This document shows, piece after piece, positions 40,687-50,355 of a stretch of DNA of 64,000 nt; the first letter of the stretch is position 1; every line of letters starts with the position of its first letter. The DNA lies in NCBI RefSeq assembly GCF_017916505.1, contig NZ_JAFMSZ010000003.1:124001-188000 (forward strand). The letters run 5' to 3'. The DNA is from Naasia sp. SYSU D00057 (lineage in GTDB: Bacteria; Actinomycetota; Actinomycetes; Actinomycetales; Microbacteriaceae). Below the pieces are notes generated by a model. It saw nothing but the letters and a program-made list of their open reading frames with translations, did not search any database and was not told the origin of the DNA. The translations under genes and the position numbers were made by a program.

Positions 40687-41346
40687 ATGACGTCCACCGC
40701 TTTTGCGCTGTGGGCCGTGCTCCGACGCAATCCCTCACAGCCGGGCCCCAGCGGCTCGGTGAGGGAGGTCGAGAACCTCGTCGCCGAGCTCTCCGCTGAG
40801 GGTGTCACGGTGCGCGGCTTCTACGATGTGTCCTCCCTCCGTGCCGACGCCGACGTGATGGTGTGGCTCGTCGGGAACGCCGCCGAGGACCTGCAGATGG
40901 CCCTCCGCCAGCTCCGCCGCACGGCGCTCTTCGCAACCCTGCTGCCCACCTGGAACGCCCTCGGCGTTCACCGCGAGGCCGAGTTCAACACCGCCCACAC
41001 CCCGGGCTTCCTCCGCGGCGAGCGGGCCCGGCAATGGCTCACCGTGTACCCCTTCGTGCGCTCGTACGACTGGTACGTGCTGCCGGAGGACGAGCGGAAG
41101 CGGATGCTCGCGGAGCACGGCCGGAAGGGCGCGGCCTACAAGTCGGTCGTCGCCAACACGGTCGCCGCGTTCGCACTCGGCGACTACGAATGGATCCTGC
41201 CCATGGAGTCCGACGTGCTCGTCGACCTCGTCGACATGATGCGCGAGCTGCGCGCCACCGACGCACGCATGCACGTGCGCGAGGAGGTCCCGTTCTTCAC
41301 GGGCCGCCTCATCTCGGTGGAGGAGCTGGCCGAGGTGCTCTCGTGA
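40687..41346 (+). CDS. hemQ: Coproheme decarboxylase HemQ (ChdC)
   Basis: 219-aa chlorite-dismutase-fold enzyme that turns coproheme into heme b with hydrogen peroxide, the last step of the coproporphyrin route. YPFVRSYDWY carries the likely catalytic Tyr121, and LAEHGRKGAAYK the likely proximal His144. EFNTAHTPGFLRGE and PFFTGRLI are family phrases. ATG 40687 is preferred over an in-frame ATG 9 bases earlier because of the -10 spacing. The stop overlaps hemH. Confidence 0.95.
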   Translation: MTSTAFALWAVLRRNPSQPGPSGSVREVENLVAELSAEGVTVRGFYDVSSLRADADVMVWLVGNAAEDLQMALRQLRRTALFATLLPTWNALGVHREAEFNTAHTPGFLRGERARQWLTVYPFVRSYDWYVLPEDERKRMLAEHGRKGAAYKSVVANTVAAFALGDYEWILPMESDVLVDLVDMMRELRATDARMHVREEVPFFTGRLISVEELAEVLS

Positions 41347-42518
41347 GCGACCAGGCCACCGGCCGGGTGCTCGCCGCCACCGAGGCCGCCGCCGGCGGAC
41401 CCGAGCACGTCGAGGTCCCCGTCGACTACGACGCGATCCTGCTCGCCAGCTTCGGCGGCCCCGAAGGCCAGGACGACGTCATCCCGTTCCTCCGCAACGT
41501 GACCCGCGGCCGGGGCATCCCGGACGAGCGGCTCGAGGAGGTGGCGCACCACTACCGCGCGTTCGGCGGGGTGAGCCCCATCAACGACCAGAACCGCGAG
41601 CTGAAGGCCGCGATCGAGGCCGAGCTGGAGCGCCGCGGCATCGACCTGCCCGTGCTCTGGGGCAACCGCAACTGGGATCCCTACCTCCGCGACACCCTTC
41701 GCGAGGCGGCGGACGCGGGCCACCGCAAGCTGCTCGCCATCGCGACGAGCGCCTACAGCTCCTACTCGAGCTGCCGCCAGTACCGCGAGGACATCGCGCT
41801 CGCGCTCGACGAGACCGGCCTCGCCGGCACGCTGGAGGTCGACAAGGTCCGCCAGTTCTTCGACCACCCCGGCTTCGTCGAGCCCTTCATCGAGGGCGTC
41901 CGCGATGGCATCGCCCAGCTCGAGGAGGCGCTGCCGGGCATCGACGTGGCGACCGAGGCGCACGTCCTGTTCGCCACCCACTCCATCCCGACCGAGGACG
42001 CCCGGCGCTCCGGACCCACCGAGCGCGGCTTCGGAGAGGGCGGCGCCTACGCGGCGCAGCACCTCGCCGTGGCCGAGGTCGTCATGGCCGAGTCGGGTCG
42101 GGGGCTGCCCTGGGACCTCGTCTACCAGTCGCGCAGCGGCCCGCCGAGCCAGCCCTGGCTGGAGCCGGACATCAACGACCGCATCGAGGAGCTGGCCGAG
42201 GCCGGCGTCCGCGCCGTGGTGATCGTCCCGCTCGGCTTCGTGAGCGACCACATGGAGGTCAAGTGGGACCTCGACACCGAGGCGCTCGAGACGGCGGGCG
42301 AGCACGGGGTGCTCGCGGTGCGCGTGCCGACGCCCGGTGTGCACGCACGCTACGTGTCCGGCCTCGTCGACCTGGTGCTCGAGCGACGGGACGGCGTCCC
42401 GGCAGCCGAGCGTCCCGCGCTGACGGCACTCGGTCCCTGGTACGACGTCTGCCGTCCCGGCTGCTGCGAGAACGTGCGGCTCGGCTTCAAGCCGGCCATC
42501 TCCGGGCTGGCTCCGTGA
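41343..42518 (+). CDS. hemH: Coproporphyrin ferrochelatase HemH (CpfC)
   Basis: 391-aa enzyme inserting Fe2+ into coproporphyrin III. LLASFGGPEGQDDVIPFLRN is the N-terminal signature, FATHSIPTEDA holds the catalytic His, and VVIVPLGFVSDHMEVKWDLD the metal-site Glu. Cys in SSCRQYRED and the C-terminal VCRPGCCEN fit the ligands of the [2Fe-2S] cluster known in actinobacterial ferrochelatases. GTG 41343 is coupled to hemQ by GTGA. Confidence 0.95.
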   Translation: MSDQATGRVLAATEAAAGGPEHVEVPVDYDAILLASFGGPEGQDDVIPFLRNVTRGRGIPDERLEEVAHHYRAFGGVSPINDQNRELKAAIEAELERRGIDLPVLWGNRNWDPYLRDTLREAADAGHRKLLAIATSAYSSYSSCRQYREDIALALDETGLAGTLEVDKVRQFFDHPGFVEPFIEGVRDGIAQLEEALPGIDVATEAHVLFATHSIPTEDARRSGPTERGFGEGGAYAAQHLAVAEVVMAESGRGLPWDLVYQSRSGPPSQPWLEPDINDRIEELAEAGVRAVVIVPLGFVSDHMEVKWDLDTEALETAGEHGVLAVRVPTPGVHARYVSGLVDLVLERRDGVPAAERPALTALGPWYDVCRPGCCENVRLGFKPAISGLAP

Positions 42519-43447
42519 CGATCCGGGTCGGAACCCGGGGGAGTGCGCTCGCCCTCGCCCAGGCAGGAGCGGTCGCCGACGCCCTCGCGGCACAGGCGGG
42601 CACCGACGTGGAGCTCGTGCCGCTCGTCAGCGAGGGCGACGTGCGCACGGAGTCGCTGTCGCTGCTCGGCGGCCGCGGCGTCTTCGCCGGCACCCTCCGC
42701 ACCGCCCTCGCCGAGGGCCGCTGCGACCTCGTCGTGCACTCCCTGAAGGACCTGCCCACCGCACCGGCGGAGGGACTGACGCTCGTCGCCGTCCCCGCCC
42801 GCGAGGACGCGCGCGACGTCGTCTGCACGCGGGGCGGTGCCGGCCTCGCCGACCTCCCCGCGGGCGCGCGCATCGGCACCGGCTCCCCTCGCCGCATCGC
42901 CCAGGTCCGCGCGGCTCGGCCCGACCTCGAGGTCGTCGACCTCCGCGGCAACGTCGATACCCGCCTCGGCCAGGTCGAGAGCGGCCGGCTCGACGCCGTG
43001 ATCCTCGCCGCCGCCGGCCTCGGCCGCCTCGGCCGCACCGCCGCCATCAGCGAGACGCTGCCGCTCGAGGAGTGGCCGACCGCTCCCGGTCAGGGCGCCC
43101 TCGCGCTCGAGGTGCGCACCGGCGACGCCGTCGGCACCGAGCTCGCGGCGGCCGCCCGGGCCCTGGCCGACCTCGACGCCGAGAGCGCCATCGCCGCCGA
43201 GCGCGAGGTCCTCCGCGGCCTCGGCGCGGGCTGCACCGCCCCCGTCGCCGCCTCGACCAGCATCCGGTCGGGCGTGCTCACCCTCTGGGCCGCCGTCTAC
43301 CGTCCCGACGGCAGCGAGAGCCTCCGCGGATCGGTCGAGTCGCGCATCGACGCCGGCGAGTCGCCTGTCGACGCCGGACGCCGCCTGGTGGAGCAGCTCC
43401 TCGCCGCGGGTGCCGCCTCCCTCGCACCGCTCGGAGCCGGAGCATGA
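42515..43447 (+). CDS. hemC: Porphobilinogen deaminase
   Basis: 310-aa hydroxymethylbilane synthase joining four porphobilinogens. VGTRGSALALAQA opens the protein, VVHSLKDLPT and GTGSPRRIAQVRAARPDL bind substrate, and Cys240 in LGAGCTAPVA carries the dipyrromethane cofactor. GTG 42515 overlaps the hemH stop by 4 bases. The end runs directly into hemD (ATGA). Confidence 0.95.
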   Translation: MTIRVGTRGSALALAQAGAVADALAAQAGTDVELVPLVSEGDVRTESLSLLGGRGVFAGTLRTALAEGRCDLVVHSLKDLPTAPAEGLTLVAVPAREDARDVVCTRGGAGLADLPAGARIGTGSPRRIAQVRAARPDLEVVDLRGNVDTRLGQVESGRLDAVILAAAGLGRLGRTAAISETLPLEEWPTAPGQGALALEVRTGDAVGTELAAAARALADLDAESAIAAEREVLRGLGAGCTAPVAASTSIRSGVLTLWAAVYRPDGSESLRGSVESRIDAGESPVDAGRRLVEQLLAAGAASLAPLGAGA

Positions 43448-44217
43448 ACGGGCGCAAGCCGTTGAGCGGCTGGCGCGTCCTCGTGCCCCGTGGCGGACCA
43501 TGGGGCCATGGCGTCGCCGCCGACCTCCGCGTTCAGGGCGCGTCGCCCATCGTCGCGCCGATGATCAACTTCGCGTCCACGGCCGACGCCCCCGCCCTCG
43601 ACCAGGCCCTCGCGCGGCTCGCGGACGGCGGCTTCGACTGGATGAGCGTGACGAGCGCGACCACCGTCGACGTGCTCTCCTCGCACCGCGCGCGCGTGCC
43701 CGCACGCACCCGCATCGCCGCGGTCGGCGAGACCACGTCCGCCGCGCTCGTCGCCGCCGGCTACCGCGTCGACTTCGTGCCGACCGGCGACAACTCGGCA
43801 AGTGGACTGCTGCGCGAGTGGACCGACGTGACCCAGGCGTCGACGCCCCAGCGCATCCTCGCCCTGCGCTCCGACATCGCGAAGCCGGTCCTCACCGACG
43901 GCCTCCGCGCGCTCGGGCACGAGGTCGAGTCGGTCGTCGCCTACCGCACCGTCGGCGTGCCGGTCGACGAGGCCATCCGCAACGACGTGTCGGAGGGGCG
44001 CGTGGACGCGATCCTCGTCACCTCCGGCAGCGTCGCCGAGCAGGTCCAGCTGCAGCTTGGCCCCGTGCCCGAGGGCACGCTCGTGGCCTGCATCGGCCCC
44101 CGCACCGCAACGGACGCCCGCGCCGCCGGACTCCGCGTCGACCTCGTGGCGGCCGAACGGAGTGCCGAGTCCTTGATCACGTCCCTCGTCGAGGCCGCCG
44201 CGGAGCGGCAGCGATGA
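43444..44217 (+). CDS. hemD: Uroporphyrinogen III synthase
   Basis: 257-aa enzyme cyclising hydroxymethylbilane with inversion of ring D. Sequence is poorly conserved in this family, but the two-lobed layout is seen: [54 protein letters not shown] in the first half, and [16 protein letters not shown] and [20 protein letters not shown] in the second. Position between hemC and hemB with 4-base overlaps on both sides makes the call secure. Confidence 0.93.
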   Translation: MNGRKPLSGWRVLVPRGGPWGHGVAADLRVQGASPIVAPMINFASTADAPALDQALARLADGGFDWMSVTSATTVDVLSSHRARVPARTRIAAVGETTSAALVAAGYRVDFVPTGDNSASGLLREWTDVTQASTPQRILALRSDIAKPVLTDGLRALGHEVESVVAYRTVGVPVDEAIRNDVSEGRVDAILVTSGSVAEQVQLQLGPVPEGTLVACIGPRTATDARAAGLRVDLVAAERSAESLITSLVEAAAERQR

Positions 44218-45191
44218 ATCCGGTCAGGCCCCGGCGCCTCCGGGAGACCCCCGCCATGCGGCGACTGGTCGCGGAGACCCGGCTGCACCGGGCGGAGCTC
44301 GTCCTCCCGATGTTCCTGCGGGAGGGCGCCGCCGCACCGATCCCGATCTCCTCGATGCCGGGCGTGATGCAGCACTCCGAGGACAGCTTCCGGGCCGCCC
44401 TCGTCGGGGCTGCGGAGGCCGGCATCGGCGGCGTCATGCTGTTCGGAGTCCCCGAGCGCCGCGACGCCGAGGGCAGCGGCGCGACCGATCCGGACGGCGT
44501 CCTCAACGTCGCCACCCGCATCGCGGCCGAGGAGGTGGGCGACGCGCTCGTCGTCCAGACCGACCTGTGCCTCGACGAGTTCACCGACCACGGCCACTGC
44601 GGCGTGCTGGCGGCGGACGGCTCCGTCGACAACGATGCGACCCTCGAGCGGTACCGCGACATGGCGATCGCGCAGGCGGCCAGCGGCTCCCAGCTGCTCG
44701 GACTGTCCGGGATGATGGACCACCAGGTCGCCGCCGTCCGCGACGCCCTCGACTCCGGGGGCTACGCCGGAACGCCGATCCTCGCCTATGCCGGCAAGTA
44801 CGCCTCCGCGTTCTACGGTCCCTTCCGCGAGGCCGTCGACTCCCAGCTGAAGGGCGACCGCCGCTCGTACCAGATCGACCCCGCCAACGGCCGCGCCGGG
44901 GCCCGGGAGGCTGCGCTCGACGAGGCGGAAGGCGCCGACGTGGTGATGGTGAAGCCGGCGTCGAGCTATCTCGACGTGCTGGCCGAGGTGGCGGCCGTTT
45001 CGTCCATTCCCGTCTGGGCATATCAGGTGTCCGGCGAGTACGCGATGCTCGAGGCCGCCGCCGCGAACGGCTGGATCGACCGCCGCCGCGCCGTGCTCGA
45101 GTCGATCACCGCCATCCGCCGTGCGGGTGCCGAGGCGGTGCTCACCTACTGGGCCGTCGAGGTCGCCGGCTGGCTGAAGGAGGAGCGGTGA
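44214..45191 (+). CDS. hemB: Delta-aminolevulinic acid dehydratase (porphobilinogen synthase)
   Basis: 325-aa enzyme condensing two aminolevulinates. [20 protein letters not shown] opens it; [15 protein letters not shown] is the metal-site loop, [15 protein letters not shown] has the first active Lys, and [11 protein letters not shown] contains Schiff-base Lys247. QVSGEYAML is the C-terminal signature. Coupled to hemD and hemL by 4-base overlaps. Confidence 0.97.
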   Translation: MNPVRPRRLRETPAMRRLVAETRLHRAELVLPMFLREGAAAPIPISSMPGVMQHSEDSFRAALVGAAEAGIGGVMLFGVPERRDAEGSGATDPDGVLNVATRIAAEEVGDALVVQTDLCLDEFTDHGHCGVLAADGSVDNDATLERYRDMAIAQAASGSQLLGLSGMMDHQVAAVRDALDSGGYAGTPILAYAGKYASAFYGPFREAVDSQLKGDRRSYQIDPANGRAGAREAALDEAEGADVVMVKPASSYLDVLAEVAAVSSIPVWAYQVSGEYAMLEAAAANGWIDRRRAVLESITAIRRAGAEAVLTYWAVEVAGWLKEER

Positions 45192-46573
45192 ACGCACCGG
45201 CCAACGAAGACCTGTTCGAGCGCGCGCAGCGCTCCATCCCCGGCGGCGTGAACTCGCCCGTGCGGGCGTTCGGCTCCGTCGGCGGCACCCCGCGCTTCCT
45301 GGTCCGCGCGTCCGGCGCCACGGTCACCGACAGCGAGGGCACCGAGTACGTCGACCTCGTCGCGTCGTGGGGTCCCGCGATCCTGGGGCACGCTCATCCC
45401 GAGGTGGTCGCCGCCGTGCAGGACGCGGCCGCGCGCGGCCTCTCCTTCGGCGCCTCCACGCCCTCGGAGACGGAGCTCGCCGAACTCGTCCGCGACCGGG
45501 TGCGGGCGAACGGCGTCGCGCCGATCGAGCGGCTGCGCCTCGTCTCCACGGGCACCGAGGCGACGATGACCGCCATCCGGCTGGCGCGCGGCGCGACCGG
45601 CCGGGACCTGCTCGTGAAGTTCGCCGGGCACTACCACGGCCACTCCGATGCCCTGCTCGCCGAGGCGGGCTCCGGGGTCGCGACTCTGGCGCTGCCGGGA
45701 TCGGCGGGGGTCCCGGCGGCGGTCGCCGGCACGACGCTCGTCGTCCCCTACAACGACGTCGCCGCGCTCCAGGCGGTCTTCGAGCGGCACGGCGCGAACA
45801 TCGCCGCCGTCATCACCGAGGCGGCCGCCGCGAATATGGGCGTCGTTCCGCCCGCGCCCGGGTTCAACGCCGCGCTGCACCGCATCGCGCACGAGCACGG
45901 CGCGCTCGTCATCTCCGACGAGGTGCTCACCGGCTTCCGGGTCGGCAGCGCCGGCTGGTGGGGTCTCGAGAACGCCGACGGCGTCGACTACACGCCCGAC
46001 CTCTTCACGTTCGGCAAGGTGATCGGCGGCGGGATGCCCCTCGCCGCGCTCGGCGGACGCGCCGACGTGATGGAGCTGCTCGCCCCTCGCGGGCCCGTGT
46101 ACCAGGCGGGCACCCTCTCCGGGAACCCGGTCGCGGTCGCGGCGGGTCTCACCACGCTCCGCCTCGCGGACTCAGCGGTCTACGACTCCCTGGACGCCAC
46201 CGCGGCGCGCATCTCGGCCGCGACATCTGCGGCGCTCGATGCGGCGGGAGTGGCGCACAGCATCCAGCGCGCCGGGAACCTGTTCAGCATCGTGTTCGGC
46301 GACCTGCCGCTCCCCACCGACTACGCCGGGGTCAAACGGCAGGAGGGGTGGCGGTATCCGCCGTTCTTCCACGCGATGCTCGACGCGGGCGTCTCGCTGC
46401 CGCCGTCGGTCTTCGAGGCGTGGTTCGTCACCGCCGCCCACGACGAAGCGGCGATCGCCCGCATCGAGGCGGCCCTGCCGGGCGCGGCCCGCGCGGCCGC
46501 CGCGGCGACCGCGCCGGAGGACGTGAAGCCGGCGTCGCCGACTCCGCCCCCGAGCTCCGGGCGCGGCCAGTAG
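45188..46573 (+). CDS. hemL: Glutamate-1-semialdehyde 2,1-aminomutase
   Basis: 461-aa PLP enzyme making 5-aminolevulinate, the step after Hem[18 protein letters not shown] is the family start, [11 protein letters not shown] and [10 protein letters not shown] line the cofactor, and Lys277 in [11 protein letters not shown] binds PLP. The last about 30 residues are an Ala/Pro/Ser tail beyond the usual end. GTG 45188 overlaps hemB. Last gene of the heme operon, followed by palindromic repeats that may end transcription. Confidence 0.96.
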   Translation: MNAPANEDLFERAQRSIPGGVNSPVRAFGSVGGTPRFLVRASGATVTDSEGTEYVDLVASWGPAILGHAHPEVVAAVQDAAARGLSFGASTPSETELAELVRDRVRANGVAPIERLRLVSTGTEATMTAIRLARGATGRDLLVKFAGHYHGHSDALLAEAGSGVATLALPGSAGVPAAVAGTTLVVPYNDVAALQAVFERHGANIAAVITEAAAANMGVVPPAPGFNAALHRIAHEHGALVISDEVLTGFRVGSAGWWGLENADGVDYTPDLFTFGKVIGGGMPLAALGGRADVMELLAPRGPVYQAGTLSGNPVAVAAGLTTLRLADSAVYDSLDATAARISAATSAALDAAGVAHSIQRAGNLFSIVFGDLPLPTDYAGVKRQEGWRYPPFFHAMLDAGVSLPPSVFEAWFVTAAHDEAAIARIEAALPGAARAAAAATAPEDVKPASPTPPPSSGRGQ

Positions 46574-46595
46574 CGCGTCCTGGCGGCCCCCTTCC

Positions 46596-46729
46596 GGTGA
46601 TTGAGGAGCCCGCGCAGCGGGCGTCTCGAAATCACCCGACGCGCCTTCGGACGAACCCAGGCAGGGTGGCCGGGTCCGGAGATCGGCGTGCGTGATTTCG
46701 AGACGCGGCTGCGCCGCTCCTCAATCACC
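46596..46729. repeat. Pair of inverted TTGAGGAGC-type palindromes at the hemL/MDR convergent junction
   Basis: Unit C (46596-46636) runs GGTGATTGAGGAGCCC to CGTCTCGAAATCACC. Unit D (46692-46729) is the same in opposite orientation, GTGATTTCGAGACG to CTCCTCAATCACC. A degenerate third copy follows at about 46759-46800. The non-coding gap 46574-46811 holds nothing else recognisable. Confidence 0.82.
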
Positions 46730-46811
46730 GGCGGTGGGGCTGCCTTCACCCGACGCGCCGAGACGCGGCCGCGCCACTCCTCGACCGCCGGCGGTGGACC
46801 GCCGACCGGGA

Positions 46812-47804
46812 CTACGCGGTGACGTCGACCACCACTCGGCCCGCCACCCGACCGTCGAGGACGTCGCGGGCGACCGCCACCGCCTCGCGCAGGCCGACCT
46901 CGCGCGGGGCGATCGCCCCGATGATCTGCGGCGAGATGTGCCCCGCGAGGAGATTCCAGGCCGCCTCGCGATGATCGCGGGGCGCGTCCACCGAGTTCAC
47001 GCCGGCGAGTGTGACGGCGCGCAGGATGAACGGCATCACCGTCGCCGGCAGCGCAGAGCTTCCCGCCAGCCCGCACGCGGCCACGACGCCGCCGTACCGC
47101 GTCTGCGCGAGCGCGTTGGCGAGCGGGACGCCGCCGACCGAGTCGACGACCGCGGCCCAGCGCGCACTCTGCAGCGGCTTGCCGCCCGCCGCGATCTCGG
47201 CGCGATCCACCACCCCGGAGGCGCCAAGGGCCTTGAGCTCGGGTCCCCGCTCGGGCACCCGTCCGGTCGAGGCGACCACCTCGTAGCCCAGCGCGGCGAG
47301 CAGGGCCACGGCGAACGAGCCGACGCCGCCGCCCGCACCCGTGACGAGGACCTCGCCCCCGCCCGGCGCCACGCCCTGCCGCTCGAGCGTGAGCGCGGCG
47401 AGGGCCGCGGTGAAACCCGCCGTGCCGATGGCGGCGGCGTCGCGCGCGGACAGGCCGTCGGGCACCGGGAGCACCGTGTCGGCGGGCGCGAGCACCTCGC
47501 CCGCGAGCCCACCGTCCGTCCGCTCGCCGAGTCCGGCGCCGTTGACGAGCACGGGCATGCCGGCGGGGATCCCTTCCGTGCCGTCCGCGAGGACGCCGAC
47601 AGCGTCGATCCCCGGCACCATCGGCAGAGCGCGGAGGACGCCCTTCCCGCCGGTGAGGGCGATCGCGTCCTTGTAGTTGACGGACGAGTGGCTCACCTGG
47701 ATCCGGAGCGCGTCCCCGGGCGGCACGGCGAACGGGCCGGGAACGGTGCGGATGCGGGCCTCGGGCGGGGTGCCCTCCTCGACGACGACGGCTCGGTACG
47801 ACAT
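46812..47804 (-). CDS. MDR-family oxidoreductase (AcuI/YhdH acrylyl-CoA reductase-like)
   Basis: 330-aa medium-chain dehydrogenase without the structural zinc lobe. SHSSVNYKDAIALTGGKGVL and PMVPGIDAVGVLADGTEGIP are close to AcuI/YhdH, and VLVTGAGGGVGSFAVALLAA binds NADPH. WNLLAGHISPQIIGAIAPRE is also typical of that branch, whose characterised members reduce acryloyl-CoA. ATG 47804 has GGGAGGGAGAGC upstream. It is divergent from the glycosylase gene. Confidence 0.88.
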   Translation of the reverse strand: MSYRAVVVEEGTPPEARIRTVPGPFAVPPGDALRIQVSHSSVNYKDAIALTGGKGVLRALPMVPGIDAVGVLADGTEGIPAGMPVLVNGAGLGERTDGGLAGEVLAPADTVLPVPDGLSARDAAAIGTAGFTAALAALTLERQGVAPGGGEVLVTGAGGGVGSFAVALLAALGYEVVASTGRVPERGPELKALGASGVVDRAEIAAGGKPLQSARWAAVVDSVGGVPLANALAQTRYGGVVAACGLAGSSALPATVMPFILRAVTLAGVNSVDAPRDHREAAWNLLAGHISPQIIGAIAPREVGLREAVAVARDVLDGRVAGRVVVDVTA

Positions 47805-47864
47805 GGCGCTCTCCCTCCCCGCGGACAGGCCGCCCCCACACGCTAACGGCCTGAGCGCCTCACG

Positions 47865-47870
47865 TACCAT
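47865..47870 (+). promoter_or_regulatory. -10 box for the glycosylase gene
   Basis: TACCAT, 6 bases before GTG 47877. Confidence 0.55.
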
Positions 47871-47876
47871 GACCGG

Positions 47877-48845
47877 GTGGGGGCACTCGGGACGATCGCG
47901 GCGGTCGACGACGCGGCCCTCAGCACGGTCTGGGATCCGGCAGTCCCCGTCGACCTGCGACTCGTCCTCGCCCAGCTGGGACGCGGTCCGGGAGACCCGA
48001 CGCTGCTCTGGGACCCGGCCGGTCGGCACGGTCCCGCGGGGGTCTGGCGCACCCTGCGCACCCCTGAAGGCCCTGCCACCCTGCACCTGGCACAGAGCGC
48101 GCGCGGCGCCGTGCACGCCCGCGCCTGGGGCGCCGGTGCGGAGTGGGCGATCGCGGGCGTCCCCGAATTGCTCGGCGCCGGCGACGACGCGAGCGGTTTC
48201 GACCTGTCCGCGGCCCCGGCGCTCGCCGAGGCGGCGCGACGGCTGCCGGGACTCCGCCTCGCGCGGGTCGGGCTCGTCTTCGAGATGCTCCTCGCGGCGA
48301 TCCTCGAGCAGAAGGTCACCGTCAAGGAGGCGCACGCCGCCTGGCGGCAGCTCATGCGCCGGCATGGCGAGACGCCGCCCGGACCCGCCCCCGAGGGCAT
48401 GAAGGTCTTCCCCGAGGCGGGCGTCTGGCGACGTATTCCGTCGTGGGAATGGCATCGTGCCGGCGTCGATCCGCGCCGGTCGCGCACGTGCGTCGAGGCC
48501 GCGAAGGTCGCCTCGTCCCTCGAGCGGACCCTCGACCTCGGCCGCGGGGGACCGCAGGTGCACTCCCGGCTGCGCAGCCTCGGGGGAGTGGGCATCTGGA
48601 CGGCCGCGGAGACGAGCCAGCGCGCCCACGGCGACCCCGACGAGGTGAGCGTCGGCGACTACCACCTGCACGACATCGTCGGCTGGGCCCTCGCGGGCAA
48701 GCCCGTCGACGACGACGGCATGCTCGAGCTGCTGGAGCCGTGGCGCGGGCACCGCCAGCGGGTGGTGCGGATCATCCTCGCGAGCGGGTTCCGCAAGCCG
48801 CGCTTCGGCCCGAAGATGACGATCCAGGACCACCGGAGCCACTGA
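47877..48845 (+). CDS. AlkA-like DNA-3-methyladenine glycosylase (HhH-GPD)
   Basis: 322-aa base-excision repair enzyme. The helix-hairpin-helix LRSLGGVGIWTAAETSQRAH is followed by DEVSVGDYHLHD, where the Asp of VGDYHL is the likely catalytic residue of the HhH-GPD fold. FEMLLAAILEQKVTVKEAHA is the usual inner helix. The N-terminal third (about 1-120) matches the beta-rich domain of AlkA-type proteins. No Fe-S cysteines. It would remove alkylated purines; the precise lesion is unknown. Confidence 0.87.
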   Translation: MGALGTIAAVDDAALSTVWDPAVPVDLRLVLAQLGRGPGDPTLLWDPAGRHGPAGVWRTLRTPEGPATLHLAQSARGAVHARAWGAGAEWAIAGVPELLGAGDDASGFDLSAAPALAEAARRLPGLRLARVGLVFEMLLAAILEQKVTVKEAHAAWRQLMRRHGETPPGPAPEGMKVFPEAGVWRRIPSWEWHRAGVDPRRSRTCVEAAKVASSLERTLDLGRGGPQVHSRLRSLGGVGIWTAAETSQRAHGDPDEVSVGDYHLHDIVGWALAGKPVDDDGMLELLEPWRGHRQRVVRIILASGFRKPRFGPKMTIQDHRSH

Positions 48846-48875
48846 CCGCCGGGAGCGAGCCGCGGTGCGCCGCCG

Positions 48876-50246
48876 TCATGGCCCGTAGGCGAAGACCCCG
48901 TCCGGATCCCAGGCGGTGCGCGTCGACGCGAGCCGGTCGAAGGCATGGCTCGGCCAGGCGCTCGCGAACTGCTGGGTCGACGCCACGTGCCCGAGGAAGT
49001 TGATGTTCGTCTCGCTCGCGATCCAGGGCAGGATCCCCGATACGACGTAGTCGGACTTCTGCGGCATCGCGATCGCGAACAGCTCGGGGACCGGCACCCC
49101 GATCATCACGAGCGTGAACGGCGCCTGCCGGCCGCCGACCGCGGTGCCGCCGTGCTGCTCCTCGGCTGCGGCGCCGCCGATGTGCCGGATCTCGATCGCG
49201 ATGAAGGGCACATCCGAGCCGGCACCGGCCCGCGCGAGGAACGCGGTCACGAAGTCCTGGTCGATGTCCTTCAGCTGCATGCCGCGATCCCAGGCGGGCC
49301 CGGGCTGGTCGGCGTCGTTGTGGATCGAGCCGATCGCGGAGGTCGGCATCTCCCCGACCAGGTCGAGGAACGCGGGCGCCGCATCCCGGATCGGCGCGAG
49401 CAGGCGCTCGCCCTCGGCGTCGTCGCCGACGAACGCGAAGCGCAGGTGCAGCACGAACTTGCCGCGGAGCGCCTCCGGCACCTCCTCGATGGGCGGGAAG
49501 CGCACGAGCGCGACGGACGAGGTGACGGTGTCCGGCACGGTGTGCACCCAGTCCACCCAGGCGCGCATCGCGTCCTCGATGTGGGCGGTGTCGAAGAAGA
49601 GCCCGCCGCCGTAGACGTGCGTGAGAGGAACGAGCTCGAGGTCCATCTCCACGACGACGCCGAGCCCGCCCTTGCCGCCGCGGAGCGCCCAGAACAGGTC
49701 GGGGTTCTCCTCGGCGGTCGCCCGGACGACCCGTCCGTCGGCGGTGACGACGGTGAAGCCGCGCGCCCAGTCGGCGGTGAACCCGTAGGTGCGGGAGAGG
49801 GGGCCGAGACCGCCGCCCAGGGTGTAGCCGATGGCGCCGACGCTGATGGAGGAGCCGGTGATGGGCGCGAGCCCGTACCGCGCGCCCGCCTCGACGACCT
49901 CGCCCCAGCGGGTGCCCGCGTCGATGGTGGCGATCCGGCTGGCGGGGTCGATGCTGACGCCCGTCATCCGGCCCGTCGTGATGAGGACGCCGCTCGTGAT
50001 GGGCGCGAAGGCGCCGTGTCCGGTGGCCTGCACGAAGACGGGGACGCCGTGCTCGCCCGCGAAGCGGACCGCCATGACGACGTCGTCCACGGTGCCGGCG
50101 CCGACGACCACGTCGGGGTCGTGCACGATCGCGGTGTTGTAGCAGGCGGCCTCGTCGTCGAGTCCCTCGTCGCCGCGGACGTAGACGACGCCGGACACGC
50201 TCTCGCGCAGGTCGGCGACCGCGTCCAGGGTGATGGGCGTCGCCAT
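48876..50246 (-). CDS. FAD-binding (PCMH/BBE-type) oxidoreductase
   Basis: 456-aa flavoprotein of the berberine-bridge-enzyme-like family. VVVGAGTVDDVVMAVRFAGE, VFVQATGHGAFAP with the His that often binds FAD covalently, IDAGTRWGEVVEAGARYGL and ISVGAIGYTLGGGLGPLSRT form the PCMH domain. The paired Cys for a second covalent link is replaced (GSSISVG). The C-terminal BBE motif is weak, ending RTAWDPDGVFAYG. It oxidises an unknown alcohol or sugar. Leaderless start with TAGTCT 6 bases upstream; divergent from putA. Confidence 0.88.
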   Translation of the reverse strand: MATPITLDAVADLRESVSGVVYVRGDEGLDDEAACYNTAIVHDPDVVVGAGTVDDVVMAVRFAGEHGVPVFVQATGHGAFAPITSGVLITTGRMTGVSIDPASRIATIDAGTRWGEVVEAGARYGLAPITGSSISVGAIGYTLGGGLGPLSRTYGFTADWARGFTVVTADGRVVRATAEENPDLFWALRGGKGGLGVVVEMDLELVPLTHVYGGGLFFDTAHIEDAMRAWVDWVHTVPDTVTSSVALVRFPPIEEVPEALRGKFVLHLRFAFVGDDAEGERLLAPIRDAAPAFLDLVGEMPTSAIGSIHNDADQPGPAWDRGMQLKDIDQDFVTAFLARAGAGSDVPFIAIEIRHIGGAAAEEQHGGTAVGGRQAPFTLVMIGVPVPELFAIAMPQKSDYVVSGILPWIASETNINFLGHVASTQQFASAWPSHAFDRLASTRTAWDPDGVFAYGP

Positions 50247-50252
50247 ATCGTG

Positions 50253-50258
50253 AGACTA
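50253..50258 (-). promoter_or_regulatory. -10 box for the FAD oxidoreductase gene
   Basis: TAGTCT on the minus strand, 6 bases from ATG 50246. Confidence 0.55.
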
Positions 50259-50342
50259 CCGTTCCCGCAAGTGGCGCGTCCCCCATCCTGGGGTGTTTCC
50301 GGCCCCGCCCCGCGGCGGAACGCCGCCTCGGTCGCGCCCGCC

Positions 50343-50348
50343 TATCCT
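50343..50348 (+). promoter_or_regulatory. -10 box for putA
   Basis: TATCCT, 7 bases before ATG 50356, no ribosome-binding site between. Confidence 0.6.
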
Positions 50349-50355
50349 TCGAAGC